A stretch of 64,000 bases of DNA, taken from NCBI RefSeq assembly GCF_002563775.1, contig NZ_PDJO01000001.1:2668501-2732500 (forward strand). The letters are read 5' to 3'. The stretch comes from Thioclava sp. ES.031 (GTDB lineage: Bacteria > Pseudomonadota > Alphaproteobacteria > Rhodobacterales > Rhodobacteraceae). Under the pieces are notes generated by a model. The model saw only the letters and a program-made list of their open reading frames with translations. It was not told where the DNA came from and did no database searches. Below, in pieces: positions 28,086 through 37,215 of this stretch. Within the stretch, counting starts at the first letter, position 1; each line of letters begins with the position of its first letter. The translations under genes and the position numbers were made by a program.

Positions 28086-29215
28086 GCTGGTTCTCTTTGT
28101 CGCGTTTCGGAGCGGTGCTCTACAAGGAATTCATCCAGATGCGGCGCGACCGGATGACCTTCGCGATGATGATCGGCATCCCGATCCTGCAGCTGGTCAT
28201 GTTCGGCTACATCATCAATTCCGACCCGCATCACCTGCCGACCCTGATCGAGATGGCCGATGAAAGCCCGGTGGCGCGTGCGGTGCTGTCGGGAATGGAG
28301 ACCTCGGATTACTTCAAATTCGAGGGCATCGTGACCAGCGCCGAAGAGGGTGATCGCGCCCTTCGCGACGGCACGGCGAATTTCGTCGTGGTCATTCCGC
28401 CCAATTTCGAGCGCGACATCGTGCGGGGCCTGTCGCCGAAGCTGCTCGTCAGCGCCGACGCGTCCGACCCGACGGCCGTGGGCACCGCTGTCGGCGCGCT
28501 GTCGGGGATCATCGACACTGCGGTGAAACAGACCTTCCAGGGCCCCCTCGCCCCGGTCGCAGGCCAGCCCCCGCCCTTCTCGGTCGTGGTGCACAAGCAA
28601 TTCAACCCGGCGAGCAAGACCTCGCTGAACATCGTGCCCGGCCTGATCGCCGTGATCCTCGCGATGACGATGGTGCTGATCACCGCGATCGCGATCGTGC
28701 GCGAGACAGAGCGCGGCACGATGGAGACCCTGATCGCGACGCCGGTCCGGCCGCTCGAGGTGATGCTGGGCAAGATCCTGCCCTATGTCGTGATCGGCTA
28801 CATCCAGACCGTCGTTTTCCTGATCGCCGGGAAGCTTCTGTTCGGGGTGCCGTTCCTCGGATCGGGGCTGGCCTTCTTCATCGGCTTCAACCTCTATATC
28901 GTGGTGAACCTCGCCCTCGGCTTCCTGATCTCGACCCTCGTGCGCACCCAGATGCAGGCGATGCAGGCGAGCTTCATGACGATCCTGCCCACCATCCTGC
29001 TCTCGGGTTTCATGTTCCCCTACGCAGGCATGCCCGGCTGGGCGCAGGTGATCGGCTCGGCGATCCCCGCCACACATTTCCTGCGCATCGTGCGCAAGGT
29101 GATGCTCAAAGGCGCCCATCTGGCCGACATTACCGGCGACCTGCGCGCGATCGCCATCATCGGGGTGGTGATCATGCTGATCTCGATGCTGCGCTATCGA
29201 CAGACGCTGGATTGA
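28082..29215 (+). CDS. ABC-2 type transporter permease (YbhS/YbhR-like)
   Basis: The 377-residue permease begins with YKEFIQMRRDRMTFAMMIGI, the typical start of ABC-2 drug-export permeases, and has one N-terminal helix. A periplasmic domain follows (about 50-180, including FNPASKTSLNIVPGLIAVI), then five C-terminal helices. The coupling loop IVRETERGTMETLIATPVRP and TILLSGFMFPYAGMPGWAQ are clear ABC-2 features. E. coli has two such permeases in this operon type; only one is present here. It is the last gene before a bidirectional terminator. Confidence 0.92.
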   Translation: MSWFSLSRFGAVLYKEFIQMRRDRMTFAMMIGIPILQLVMFGYIINSDPHHLPTLIEMADESPVARAVLSGMETSDYFKFEGIVTSAEEGDRALRDGTANFVVVIPPNFERDIVRGLSPKLLVSADASDPTAVGTAVGALSGIIDTAVKQTFQGPLAPVAGQPPPFSVVVHKQFNPASKTSLNIVPGLIAVILAMTMVLITAIAIVRETERGTMETLIATPVRPLEVMLGKILPYVVIGYIQTVVFLIAGKLLFGVPFLGSGLAFFIGFNLYIVVNLALGFLISTLVRTQMQAMQASFMTILPTILLSGFMFPYAGMPGWAQVIGSAIPATHFLRIVRKVMLKGAHLADITGDLRAIAIIGVVIMLISMLRYRQTLD

Positions 29216-29285
29216 GCCCACTCGGCACGGCTTTCGGATCAGATCGGATCGAGTCACGCTCTCTCTCGGCCCCTCATCCCACGAA

Positions 29286-29317
29286 AAAGGGGCGCGCCGC
29301 TCTGCAGCCGCCCCTTT
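29286..29317. terminator. Bidirectional terminator between efflux operon and collar genes
   Basis: AAAGGGGCG (29286-29294) and CGCCCCTTT (29309-29317) form a 9-bp stem, with an A-run on the left and Ts in the right arm, so it can act on both strands. It separates convergent genes. A second GC-rich repeat with a downstream T-run lies at about 29329-29354. Confidence 0.75.
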
Positions 29318-29356
29318 CGCTTGCAAACCGCGCGCCTCGCGGGGCGCGCAAATTTT

Positions 29357-29899
29357 TCAGTCGAAGCTCGGGTAGATGCCCTGCACGCAGATGCAATAGA
29401 CGAGCCCGAGCGTCGGCTGGTCGTTCTCATGCGGTTGGCTGCCGCCAGTGGGCACGATCGCACCAGGCGCAAAGCTGGTCGCATCCTGGATCGGCGCGCC
29501 GGCATAACCATTGGCCCCGGTCGAGATCCAGGTATCGCCCGCAGCCGGCGCGGCACTCGCATCCGCGCCTTCGGGAAACACCGAAAGCGAATGCGAATGC
29601 GGCGGCAGATCGGCCTCGGTCAGCGTCACCGTTTCGCTACCCACCCGCTGGCCGAGCGCGCGCGGGGTCAGCCCCGGCCCCGCGCCCTGCCCTGCGACGA
29701 CGCTCGAGGACAAACCACTGCCCCCGTTGAGATTGGGCAGCCCGAAGGTCGTGCGCCCGTCCCCGCCATAGGTCGTCCCGATCAACGAGTAGACCGCCGA
29801 GTATTGTGACATCGGCAAGACCTGCCCGTCACAAGGCATCCAACCCTGGGGGATGAAATTGTAGGGAAATGGCATGACCGTGCAAAGAATGGGGTCCAT
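29357..29899 (-). CDS. Phage tail collar-domain protein (MdpB-like), third of three
   Basis: This 180-residue protein belongs to the tail-collar/microcystin-dependent-protein family. Visible elements are PYNFIPQGWMPCDGQVLPMS, LIGTTYGGDGRTTFGLPNL, LTEADLPPHSHSL and the C-terminal QPTLGLVYCICVQGIYPSFD. The start ATG at 29899 has AAGGA upstream. In phages this fold forms a fibre or collar cap; free-standing bacterial copies have no proven role. It lies downstream of two paralogues on the same strand, with no other phage genes, so a surface or secreted function is more likely than a prophage. Confidence 0.88.
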   Translation of the reverse strand: MDPILCTVMPFPYNFIPQGWMPCDGQVLPMSQYSAVYSLIGTTYGGDGRTTFGLPNLNGGSGLSSSVVAGQGAGPGLTPRALGQRVGSETVTLTEADLPPHSHSLSVFPEGADASAAPAAGDTWISTGANGYAGAPIQDATSFAPGAIVPTGGSQPHENDQPTLGLVYCICVQGIYPSFD

Positions 29900-29930
29900 A
29901 TCCTGTCCTTTCCGAAAAGACCGGGCTCGC

Positions 29931-30470
29931 TTACGAGCGCGAAGGGAAAATACCGTCATAGGCGATGCAGTAGTTCATCACCGTGGTCGGCATCATGTTC
30001 TGGTGCGGGTGGGACGCACCGCTCGACCCGATCGAGGCCGGGTTCAGCGTCGCGGGCGCGCCACCGGGCTGGGCCGCGTAGCGCGTGACACCAGCGCCAT
30101 CTGCGGTCGCGAACTCGACCTCCGGGCCGGGCACGGCGGTCGCGTTGGCCGCCGGGCTCTGGCTCGACGCCTGGATCGCGTGGGAATGCGACGGCATCTC
30201 CGCGACGTTCAGCGTGACCGTCTCCTCCCCGACCTTATCGCCGACCTTGTAGACCGAAAGCCCCGGCGCGTGTCCCATGCCGAGCGGGATGCGCCCGCGC
30301 AGATCCGGCACCGCGAAACTCGAGATGCCGTCCCCGCCATATTGGGTTCCGATAAGCGCGAACAGCGCCTGATACTGGGCGATGTGCAACAACTGCCCCT
30401 GACAACTGAGCCAGCCGCGCGGCACACGCGTGAAGGCAAACAGCATGATCTGTCCGATAAAGGGTTCCAT
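29931..30470 (-). CDS. Phage tail collar-domain protein (MdpB-like), second of three
   Basis: This 179-residue paralogue starts MEPFIGQIMLFAFTRVPRGW and contains SCQGQLLHIAQYQALFALIG, TQYGGDGISSFAVPDLRGR, NVAEMPSHSHAI and HPHQNMMPTTVMNYCIAYDG. The start at 30470 is set by GGAGAGG upstream; a much longer open frame extends backwards but is only the shadow of the next gene. It is separated from the third copy by about 30 nt, consistent with one operon. Confidence 0.88.
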   Translation of the reverse strand: MEPFIGQIMLFAFTRVPRGWLSCQGQLLHIAQYQALFALIGTQYGGDGISSFAVPDLRGRIPLGMGHAPGLSVYKVGDKVGEETVTLNVAEMPSHSHAIQASSQSPAANATAVPGPEVEFATADGAGVTRYAAQPGGAPATLNPASIGSSGASHPHQNMMPTTVMNYCIAYDGIFPSRS

Positions 30471-30507
30471 GAATATATCCTCTCCGTTCCGGCGGATCCG
30501 TTGCGCC

Positions 30508-31020
30508 TTACGAGCGCTGCGGGAAGATGCCCTGGAGGGCGATGACGTAATTGACGCAAAGCGAGGGCTGCATGTTGGGATGGGCAATGCCGCCGCCCGT
30601 GCGACCGATATTGGTCTGCGCCAGCGCGACAGGCGCCTCTGCGCTGCCATAGAGATTGCCAGCGGGAATGTTGCCCGAAGCGATCACCATGTCGTCGGGC
30701 GCGATCGGCGCGCGTCCCGCGATCGCCAATTGCGAGGCCACGAAAGGGTGGCTGTGGCTGGGCATCGTGGCGTCCGTGAGCGTGACCGCCTCGCTCCCCG
30801 GCTTTTGCCCGCGCGTCTGCATCGTGGCACCGCGCGGGCTGCGCCCACGAAGATCCGGAAGGCCGAACGTGGTCCGCCCGTCCCCGCCGAACTCGGTCCC
30901 GAGAAGCGAGAAAAGCGCCGAATTTTGCGCGACGCTCATCAACTGCCCATTACACAACGCCCAGCCTTGCGGCGCGAAATCGAAGGCTACGGGCATGATC
31001 ATGCCCAGAAATGGTTCCAT
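30508..31020 (-). CDS. Phage tail collar-domain protein (MdpB-like), first of three
   Basis: This 170-residue paralogue starts MEPFLGMIMPVAFDFAPQGW, followed by LCNGQLMSVAQNSALFSLLG, TEFGGDGRTTFGLPDLRGRS, TDATMPSHSHPF and a C-terminal NMQPSLCVNYVIALQGIFPQ. It is the promoter-proximal member of the three-gene set, transcribed away from the giant autotransporter gene. AAGGA lies nine bases ahead of the ATG. Confidence 0.9.
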   Translation of the reverse strand: MEPFLGMIMPVAFDFAPQGWALCNGQLMSVAQNSALFSLLGTEFGGDGRTTFGLPDLRGRSPRGATMQTRGQKPGSEAVTLTDATMPSHSHPFVASQLAIAGRAPIAPDDMVIASGNIPAGNLYGSAEAPVALAQTNIGRTGGGIAHPNMQPSLCVNYVIALQGIFPQRS

Positions 31021-31395
31021 CGAAGTATTTCCTTAAATTCTCCTCTAAGGCGAGGCTATGGGCGAATATGTCCTCCGACAACTTACAACTAAGTGTTGTT
31101 ATGCCATATTGACAAAACACCCAAACGGGAGCTCGCGCTGCGCGCGCGAGAGCGCTGCGGATGGCGCCAACGCCTCCCCGGGCACTGCGCTCTTCGCGCC
31201 ACAGCCCTCTCGGCACGTTTCGGCAAGAGCCCGGCAATACGCGCTAAAGATTGACGAAAATTTCGGCGCGACATAGCGTCGCTGTCAGGGAGCAGAGACT
31301 CGCGCATTATTTTTTCAATTGCCCCACGGGGATTTTCAGACGATTTGCATTGATGCGTCCGAGCCGCGCTGCAATTTCAGTGGGGACGACAAGAT
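31021..31395. other. Intergenic region between divergent collar and autotransporter genes
   Basis: This 375-nt gap carries no convincing gene. It is less GC-rich than its surroundings around 31080-31130 and contains a CAACTAAGTGTTG-type short inverted repeat near 31085. It must hold promoters for the two divergent units; I cannot place -35/-10 elements with confidence. Confidence 0.4.
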
Positions 31396-34300
31396 ATGTT
31401 CAGGGCATTGACGCTGAGCGGTCGCATTGCATGCGCCGTCAATCAGGCATCCAACCGGTTTTCTCGCATAACGCGAATTTCGACGCTTCGGATTTTCATT
31501 CTGCGACTTCTGGCGGGTGTGCTTCTGGCGAGCGCCGGGGCGAGCGCCTCTCTGGCCGCCTGCGGCACCGGCACGACGCTGTTATTGGACGGTGGGCAGG
31601 GTTCGACAAAGACGCTCGACGTGAGCTTGGAATGTCTCGATGTCCAATATGGCCTCTATGACGCGACGGGGATCAACGCGAACGGAGCGTATCCAATTCA
31701 GGGAACAGGCACCTTGAATGGGAATGACGTATCAGACCAGATCTTCACAGATTTGAGTTCCGGCGCTCAAGTGAAGATTCATCCGAACTTGGACAACCAC
31801 AACAACACTTTATGGACATTCCCGACCTACACAATCACTCTTGTAACACCTCCAACGACCTATGTGGCCAGCGGCTTCAGCGTCCCCCTGTATTATGCGA
31901 CGGGCATCTCGTCGGGCGGAAACAGCACAACCAATACCACCTACACCGTCACCTTCACCTTCCCGGTCCCCGCGACCGCGCCGGATGCGCCGACGAATGT
32001 CTCGGCCACGGCCGGCGATAGCAGCGCGCAGGTCAGCTTCTCCGCCCCGGCCTCGAATGGCGGCGACCCTATCACCACCTATACCGCGACCGCCACGCCG
32101 GGCGGGTCGACCGGCACCAGCACGACCGCCTCCCCGATCACGGTGAACGGCCTGAGCAACGGCACCAGCTATACCTTCACCGTCACTGCGACGAATTCCG
32201 TCGGAACGAGCCCGGCTTCCAGCCCCTCGAACGCGGTAACGCCGAAGGCGGCGCAGACGATCAACTTCAATAACCCGGGCGCGCAGACCTACGGCACCTC
32301 GCCGACGCTGAGCGCAACCGCTTCGTCCGGCCTGCCGGTCAGCTTCTCGTCCTCCACGGCGGGCGTCTGCACGATCACCTCGAGCGGCACCCTGACTTTC
32401 ATCTCGACCGGCACCTGCACGATCGACGCCGATCAGGCGGGCAATGGCGCCTACAACCCTGCCCCGACCGTCACGCAGAGTTTCGCCGTGAACGCGGTCG
32501 TACCGGGCGCGCCGACGATCGGCACCGCGACGGCAGGCGATAGCAGCGCGCAGGTCAGCTTCTCCGCCCCGGCCTCGAATGGCGGCGATCCGATCACCAC
32601 CTATACCGCGACCGCCACGCCGGGCGGGTCGACCGGCACCAGCACGACCGCCTCCCCGATCACGGTGAACGGCCTGAGCAACGGCACCAGCTATACCTTC
32701 ACCGTCACCGCGACGAATTCCGTCGGAACGAGCCCGGCCTCCAGCCCCTCGAACGCGGTAACGCCGAAGGCCGCGCAGACGATCACATTCGCCAATCCGG
32801 GCGCGCAGGATTACGGCACCTCGCCGACGCTGAGCGCAACCGCGTCCTCCGGCCTGCCGGTCAGCTTCTCGTCCTCGACGACGGGCGTCTGCACCATCAC
32901 CTCGAGCGGCACCCTGACTTTCATCTCGACCGGCACCTGCACGATCGACGCCGATCAGGCGGGCAATAGCGCCTATAACCCTGCCCAGACCGTCTCGCAG
33001 AGTTTCACCGTGAACGCGGTCGTACCGGGAGCGCCCACAATCGGCACCGCGACGGCGGGCGATAGCCAAGCCGAGGTCAGCTTCACCGCGCCCGGCTCCG
33101 ACGGCGGCGCGACGATCACCGGATACACCGTGACCTCCACGCAGGGCGGGGTTACCGGAACCGGGACCGGCTCGCCGATCACGGTTACAGGCCTCACGAA
33201 TGGCACCAGCTACAGCTTCACCGTCACCGCGACCAACTCTGCGGGCACCGGTCCGGCCTCCAGCCCCTCGAATTCGGTGATCCCGAAGGCCGCACAGACG
33301 ACCACCTTCACCAACCCGGGCGCGCAGACCTACGGCACCTCGCCGACGCTGAGCGCAACCGCTTCGTCCGGTCTGCCGGTCAGCTTCACGTCCTCCACGA
33401 CGAGCGTCTGCACGATCACTTCGAGCGGCGCACTGACATTCGTCTCAGGGGGCATCTGCTCGATCAATGCCGATCAGGGGGGCAATGGCACTTATCAGGC
33501 AGCCCAAACCGTCACGCAGAGCTTCTCGGTCGACCCGACCACGGCCCCGCCGCCCACCAATGTCACGGCCGTCGCCGGCGTCGAGAGCGCCACGGTCAGC
33601 TTCACCCCGCCCACCGATACCGGGGGGGCGCCGATCCAGGATTACACAGTGGTGTCTTCTCCCGGTGGCAAGACCGCGACTGGCACCGGCACGTCGATCG
33701 TAGTCCCCGGGCTGACCGCCGGTACACCTTATACCTTCACGGTCAGCGCCGATAACGGCCATGGATCGGCCGGGTTCTCGGCCCCCTCGAACAGCGTCAC
33801 GCCGACGGCGGGCCAAACCATCAGTTTCGCCAATCCGGGCGCGCAGGATTACGGCACCTCGCCAACGCTGAGCGCAACCGCGTCCTCCGGCCTGCCGGTC
33901 AGCTTCTCGTCCTCGACGACGGGCGTCTGCACCATCACCACAGGTGGCGCACTCACCTTCGCCTCGACCGGCACCTGCTCGATCGATGCCGATCAGGGGG
34001 GCGATAGCACCTATAACCCTGCCCCGACCGTCACGCAGAGCTTCGCCGTGAACGCGGTCGTACCGGGCGCGCCGACGATCGGCACCGCGAAGGCGGGCGA
34101 TAGCCAAGCCGAGGTCAGCTTCACCGCGCCCGCCTCCGATGGCGGCGCGACGATCACCGGATACACCGTGACCTCCACGCAGGGCGGGTTCACCGGATCC
34201 GGGACCGGCTCGCCGATTACGGTAACGGGGCTCACGAACGGCACCAGCTACAGCTTCACCGTCACCGCGACCAACGCTGCGGGCACCGGCCCGGCCTCGA

Positions 34301-36804
34301 CCGCGTCGAACAGCGTCTCGCCGCTGGCGGCGCCGACCGCGAATGCCGTGAGCCTCACCGCAGGATATGCCTCGACCGACAACGCGGTGCCGCTGAATTT
34401 CTCCGGCGGCGCGGCGACATCGGTCACGGTCGCCTCCGGGCCCAGCCACGGCTCGACCAAGGTGAGCGGCACCGCGATCAGCTATACGCCCACGGCGGGC
34501 TATCACGGCGCGGACAGCTTCACCTATACCGGCACGAACGCGACGGGCACCTCCGCCCCCGCGACCGTCACGATCACCGTCTCGGCGCCCACCTTCACCG
34601 TCACGTCGGGCGCGCTGTCGGATGGGCAGGTCGGCACGAGCTACTCGGCCACGCTGAGCGTCTCGGGGGGCACCGGGCCCTACAGCTTCGACCAGCCCCC
34701 TGCGAGCGGCTCGCTGCCGCCGGGGCTGTCGCTCTCAGCCACCGGCACGCTCAGCGGCACGCCCACGGCCAATGGCAGCTACAGCTTCACCGTAAGCGGC
34801 CATGATGCCAGCACGCCGAATGCGAGCTTCCAAAGCGCCACGATCACCATCGCGATCCAGCGCGCCGCCCCCACGATCACCGCGATCAGCCCGGCACAGG
34901 GCTCGGCCAGCGGCGGCACCTCGGTCACGCTGACAGGGAGCGATTTCACCGGCGCGACGGCAGTCAGCTTCGGGGGGACGCCCGCGAGCGGCTTCACCGT
35001 CGATTCCGACAGCCAGATCACCGCGACCGCGCCTTCGGGCACGGGCACGGTGCATGTGAGCGTGACCGCGCCGGGCGGCACCTCGGCGGCCACCAGCGCG
35101 GATCAGTTCGCCTATCTGTCGAATGTCGCGACGCTCTCGGCGCTGAGCGTGAGCCACGGCACTCTGAGCCCCGGGTTCAGCTCGGGCACGAGCGGCTATT
35201 CAGTAGACCTGCCCTATGGCACGGGCTCGATCACCGTCACGCCGACGGCCACGGATAGCGGCGCGAGCCTCACCGTGAACGGCAATGCGACCGCCTCGGG
35301 CAGCGCCTCGGCGCCGGTCTCTCTGGCGACGGGGGCGAACACGATCACCGTGGCAGCCACCGCAGCCGACGGGATCGCGACGCAGAGCTACAAGATCACC
35401 GCCACCGTGGCGCGCCAGACCGATACGATCACCTTCACCCCGGTCAGCTCTCCGGTGCGGATCGGCAGTGCGCCTTTCGCAGCAACCGCGACGGCGAGCT
35501 CCGGCCTGACCGTGACGCTGAGCAACGCGACGCCGTCGGTCTGCACGCTCAGCGGCGCTGTGGTCACGCCGGTCGCGGCGGGTAGCTGCCAGATCACCGG
35601 CACGACCGCCGGCAATGCGAGCTACGCGCCAGGCAGCGCCACGCTGACGGTTCTGGTCGAGGTGGCCCCCGATCCGACACAGGATCCGGATGTGATCGGG
35701 ATCGTGACTGCGCAGAACACGATGGCGATGCAATTCGCCCGCACGCAGATCGGGAACTTCTCCTCGCATCTCGAAGCGCTGCGCGACGGCAATGGCCTGC
35801 GCGACAGTTTCGGCGCGCGTCTGGGCTTTCCCAGCGTGACCCGCGCGCGCGGTTTGGCCGACCCGGTCGATCCGTTCGAGGAAAAGACCGGCGGCACGCC
35901 CGCGCCGAGCCGAGGGGCCACGCGTGGCACAGCTGCTGCGCCGACGCCATACGTCTCGACCAGCGGCACCTCCGAGAACCTGTTCGGCCCGAGAACCGCG
36001 ATCTGGACGGCGGGCACGCTGAACCTGACGAAGGACGGCGCAATCGACCTCCATAGCAACGGGCTCAGCGCGGGTCTCGACTACCAACCCAGCGCGGATG
36101 CGATCCTCGGGCTCGGGCTCGGCTATGGCAACGGGCGCTCGGATATCGGCAGCGATGGCTCGAAGACCAGCGGGCATAGCGTGAACGCGGTGGCCTACGG
36201 AACCTTCCGCACCGGCGAACGCGGCTTTGTCGATGTGCTGGCGGGCTATGGCACGCTGGGCTTCGACAGCCGCCGCGCGATCTCCGGCGGGCCGGATATG
36301 GCCTACGGTTCGCGCGATGGCTCTCAGGTCTTCGCACAGGTCCGCGCCGGGATGGAGTTCCGTCAGGATAACTGGATGCTCTCGCCCTATGCGGGGATGC
36401 AGGTGATCTCGGGGCATCTGAATGCCTTTACCGAGCGCACTGCGGACCCGGCCGATGCGCTGAGCTTCGACCGCCAAAGCTTCGGCTCGACCCAGCTCGA
36501 CTTCGGCCTGCGCGGCGGCTTCACCCGAAAAACGAGCTTCGGGACGGTCTCGCCGAACTTCCGGCTGGAATATAACCGGGTGATGAACCGCGATATCGCC
36601 GCGGGGATGAGCTATGCGGATCTGGTGAACGGTTCGCAATATGTGCTGAACCTGCCGCAATCCGATCAGGACCTGCTGACGATCGGGCTGGGCACGAATA
36701 TCGCCTTCGAGGGGGGCACGCAGCTCAGCATCGACCTGCGCAACACCTCGGGGTCGAACAGCCACAGCAACAGCATCTCGCTGAGACTGTCCAAGCAGTT
36801 CTGA
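31396..36804 (+). CDS. Giant autotransporter with Fn3/Ig-like repeats
   Basis: This 1802-residue surface protein has a long signal peptide (hydrophobic RIFILRLLAGVLLASAGASA, cleavage near SLAAC). A unique N-domain (about 56-195) is followed by five fibronectin type III domains alternating with four MBG/Ig-like domains (about 197-976), an Ig-like domain with SFTYTGTNATGTSAP (977-1064) and a putative Ig domain (1065-1155). Next come an IPT/TIG domain (1156-1240, ISPAQGSASGGTSVTLTGSD), a cadherin-like beta-sandwich (1246-1335) and a short further MBG-like segment. A ~267-residue autotransporter beta-barrel (about 1536-1802) ends in a terminal Phe (SLRLSKQF). It is probably an adhesin of the type V secretion class; no protease motif is seen. 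A clear terminator follows. Confidence 0.9.
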   Translation: MFRALTLSGRIACAVNQASNRFSRITRISTLRIFILRLLAGVLLASAGASASLAACGTGTTLLLDGGQGSTKTLDVSLECLDVQYGLYDATGINANGAYPIQGTGTLNGNDVSDQIFTDLSSGAQVKIHPNLDNHNNTLWTFPTYTITLVTPPTTYVASGFSVPLYYATGISSGGNSTTNTTYTVTFTFPVPATAPDAPTNVSATAGDSSAQVSFSAPASNGGDPITTYTATATPGGSTGTSTTASPITVNGLSNGTSYTFTVTATNSVGTSPASSPSNAVTPKAAQTINFNNPGAQTYGTSPTLSATASSGLPVSFSSSTAGVCTITSSGTLTFISTGTCTIDADQAGNGAYNPAPTVTQSFAVNAVVPGAPTIGTATAGDSSAQVSFSAPASNGGDPITTYTATATPGGSTGTSTTASPITVNGLSNGTSYTFTVTATNSVGTSPASSPSNAVTPKAAQTITFANPGAQDYGTSPTLSATASSGLPVSFSSSTTGVCTITSSGTLTFISTGTCTIDADQAGNSAYNPAQTVSQSFTVNAVVPGAPTIGTATAGDSQAEVSFTAPGSDGGATITGYTVTSTQGGVTGTGTGSPITVTGLTNGTSYSFTVTATNSAGTGPASSPSNSVIPKAAQTTTFTNPGAQTYGTSPTLSATASSGLPVSFTSSTTSVCTITSSGALTFVSGGICSINADQGGNGTYQAAQTVTQSFSVDPTTAPPPTNVTAVAGVESATVSFTPPTDTGGAPIQDYTVVSSPGGKTATGTGTSIVVPGLTAGTPYTFTVSADNGHGSAGFSAPSNSVTPTAGQTISFANPGAQDYGTSPTLSATASSGLPVSFSSSTTGVCTITTGGALTFASTGTCSIDADQGGDSTYNPAPTVTQSFAVNAVVPGAPTIGTAKAGDSQAEVSFTAPASDGGATITGYTVTSTQGGFTGSGTGSPITVTGLTNGTSYSFTVTATNAAGTGPASTASNSVSPLAAPTANAVSLTAGYASTDNAVPLNFSGGAATSVTVASGPSHGSTKVSGTAISYTPTAGYHGADSFTYTGTNATGTSAPATVTITVSAPTFTVTSGALSDGQVGTSYSATLSVSGGTGPYSFDQPPASGSLPPGLSLSATGTLSGTPTANGSYSFTVSGHDASTPNASFQSATITIAIQRAAPTITAISPAQGSASGGTSVTLTGSDFTGATAVSFGGTPASGFTVDSDSQITATAPSGTGTVHVSVTAPGGTSAATSADQFAYLSNVATLSALSVSHGTLSPGFSSGTSGYSVDLPYGTGSITVTPTATDSGASLTVNGNATASGSASAPVSLATGANTITVAATAADGIATQSYKITATVARQTDTITFTPVSSPVRIGSAPFAATATASSGLTVTLSNATPSVCTLSGAVVTPVAAGSCQITGTTAGNASYAPGSATLTVLVEVAPDPTQDPDVIGIVTAQNTMAMQFARTQIGNFSSHLEALRDGNGLRDSFGARLGFPSVTRARGLADPVDPFEEKTGGTPAPSRGATRGTAAAPTPYVSTSGTSENLFGPRTAIWTAGTLNLTKDGAIDLHSNGLSAGLDYQPSADAILGLGLGYGNGRSDIGSDGSKTSGHSVNAVAYGTFRTGERGFVDVLAGYGTLGFDSRRAISGGPDMAYGSRDGSQVFAQVRAGMEFRQDNWMLSPYAGMQVISGHLNAFTERTADPADALSFDRQSFGSTQLDFGLRGGFTRKTSFGTVSPNFRLEYNRVMNRDIAAGMSYADLVNGSQYVLNLPQSDQDLLTIGLGTNIAFEGGTQLSIDLRNTSGSNSHSNSISLRLSKQF
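31984..34320 (+). repeat. Tandem ~520-bp Fn3-MBG coding repeats
   Basis: Fn3 plus MBG-like units repeat with a period of 519-522 bp. MBG starts lie at 32251, 32773, 33292 and 33811, and a fifth Fn3 follows from about 34060. Units one and two differ at only a handful of positions over more than 250 bp (e.g. around 32010-32260 against 32532-32782), implying recent duplication or gene conversion. The copy number may vary between strains. Confidence 0.85.
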
Positions 36805-36825
36805 AGCGGGAGACAGCCGAAAACC

Positions 36826-36858
36826 AAACGGGGCGAGGATATGCATCCTCGCTCCGTT
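36826..36858 (+). terminator. Terminator after autotransporter
   Basis: AACGGGGCGAGGAT and ATCCTCGCTCCGTT form a long stem (one mismatch) around a 4-nt ATGC loop, 21 nt after the stop and followed by CCTGTTTC. Confidence 0.85.
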
Positions 36859-37146
36859 CCTGTTTCAGCCTGACGCCTTGGGATCAACGATAGACCAGCT
36901 TGGGCAACCCATGCGCAGGCTTATGCTTTCGCCTGCGCACTCATTTGCTTTTTCTGGTATCGGGACAACCGTTATTTGGCCATTCAGATAACCTAAGTGT
37001 TTGATTTTATTCATCCCAAAATGGAACCCGGCCAATACGTTGTCCATTCTGCAGTCGAAAGACGTCCATTTCCTTCGGCGCGAATAGGTCGTTTTCGAAG
37101 ACACTAACCGCGTTCTTGGGAGTGATCTTTTTCTAAAGAACGAAAC
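36859..37146. other. Candidate left end of Tn7-like element
   Basis: This stretch has no convincing gene and is more AT-rich than the surrounding genes. A GCGCAGGC/GCCTGCGC hairpin lies at 36913-36938. GTCGTTTTCGAAGAC near 37089 resembles the GTCGTTTTCAGAAGACG start of Tn402/Tn5053-family ends from memory. TTTTTCTAAAGAA (37128-37140) resembles repeats on the far side at 43171 and 43304. The true terminus cannot be set by eye. Confidence 0.35.
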
Positions 37147-37171
37147 AAAAAAAGACCACCCGAACGGGCGG
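37147..37171 (-). terminator. Terminator of the tns operon
   Basis: On the minus strand CCGCCCG-TT-CGGGTGG is followed by seven Us (A-run at 37147-37153). It stands 44 nt after the tniQ stop and implies that the four tns genes are one transcription unit. Confidence 0.85.
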
Positions 37172-37215
37172 CCGTTGAAACTCGACAGTATGACTGGCCG
37201 GTAAGGCCCCTTTTG

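Noticed and set aside
29357..31020. Prophage remnant suggested by three tail-collar genes
   Set aside because: No capsid, terminase, portal, integrase or lysis genes are nearby; such collar proteins occur as free-standing bacterial genes.
31810..33069. Long minus-strand open frames opposite the autotransporter repeats
   Set aside because: They mirror the repeat structure of the coding strand and are Arg/Gly-rich without recognisable domains.
36859..37215. A tRNA gene as attachment site for the Tn7-like element
   Set aside because: No cloverleaf or GTTCGA-type T-loop sequence is seen in either flank.
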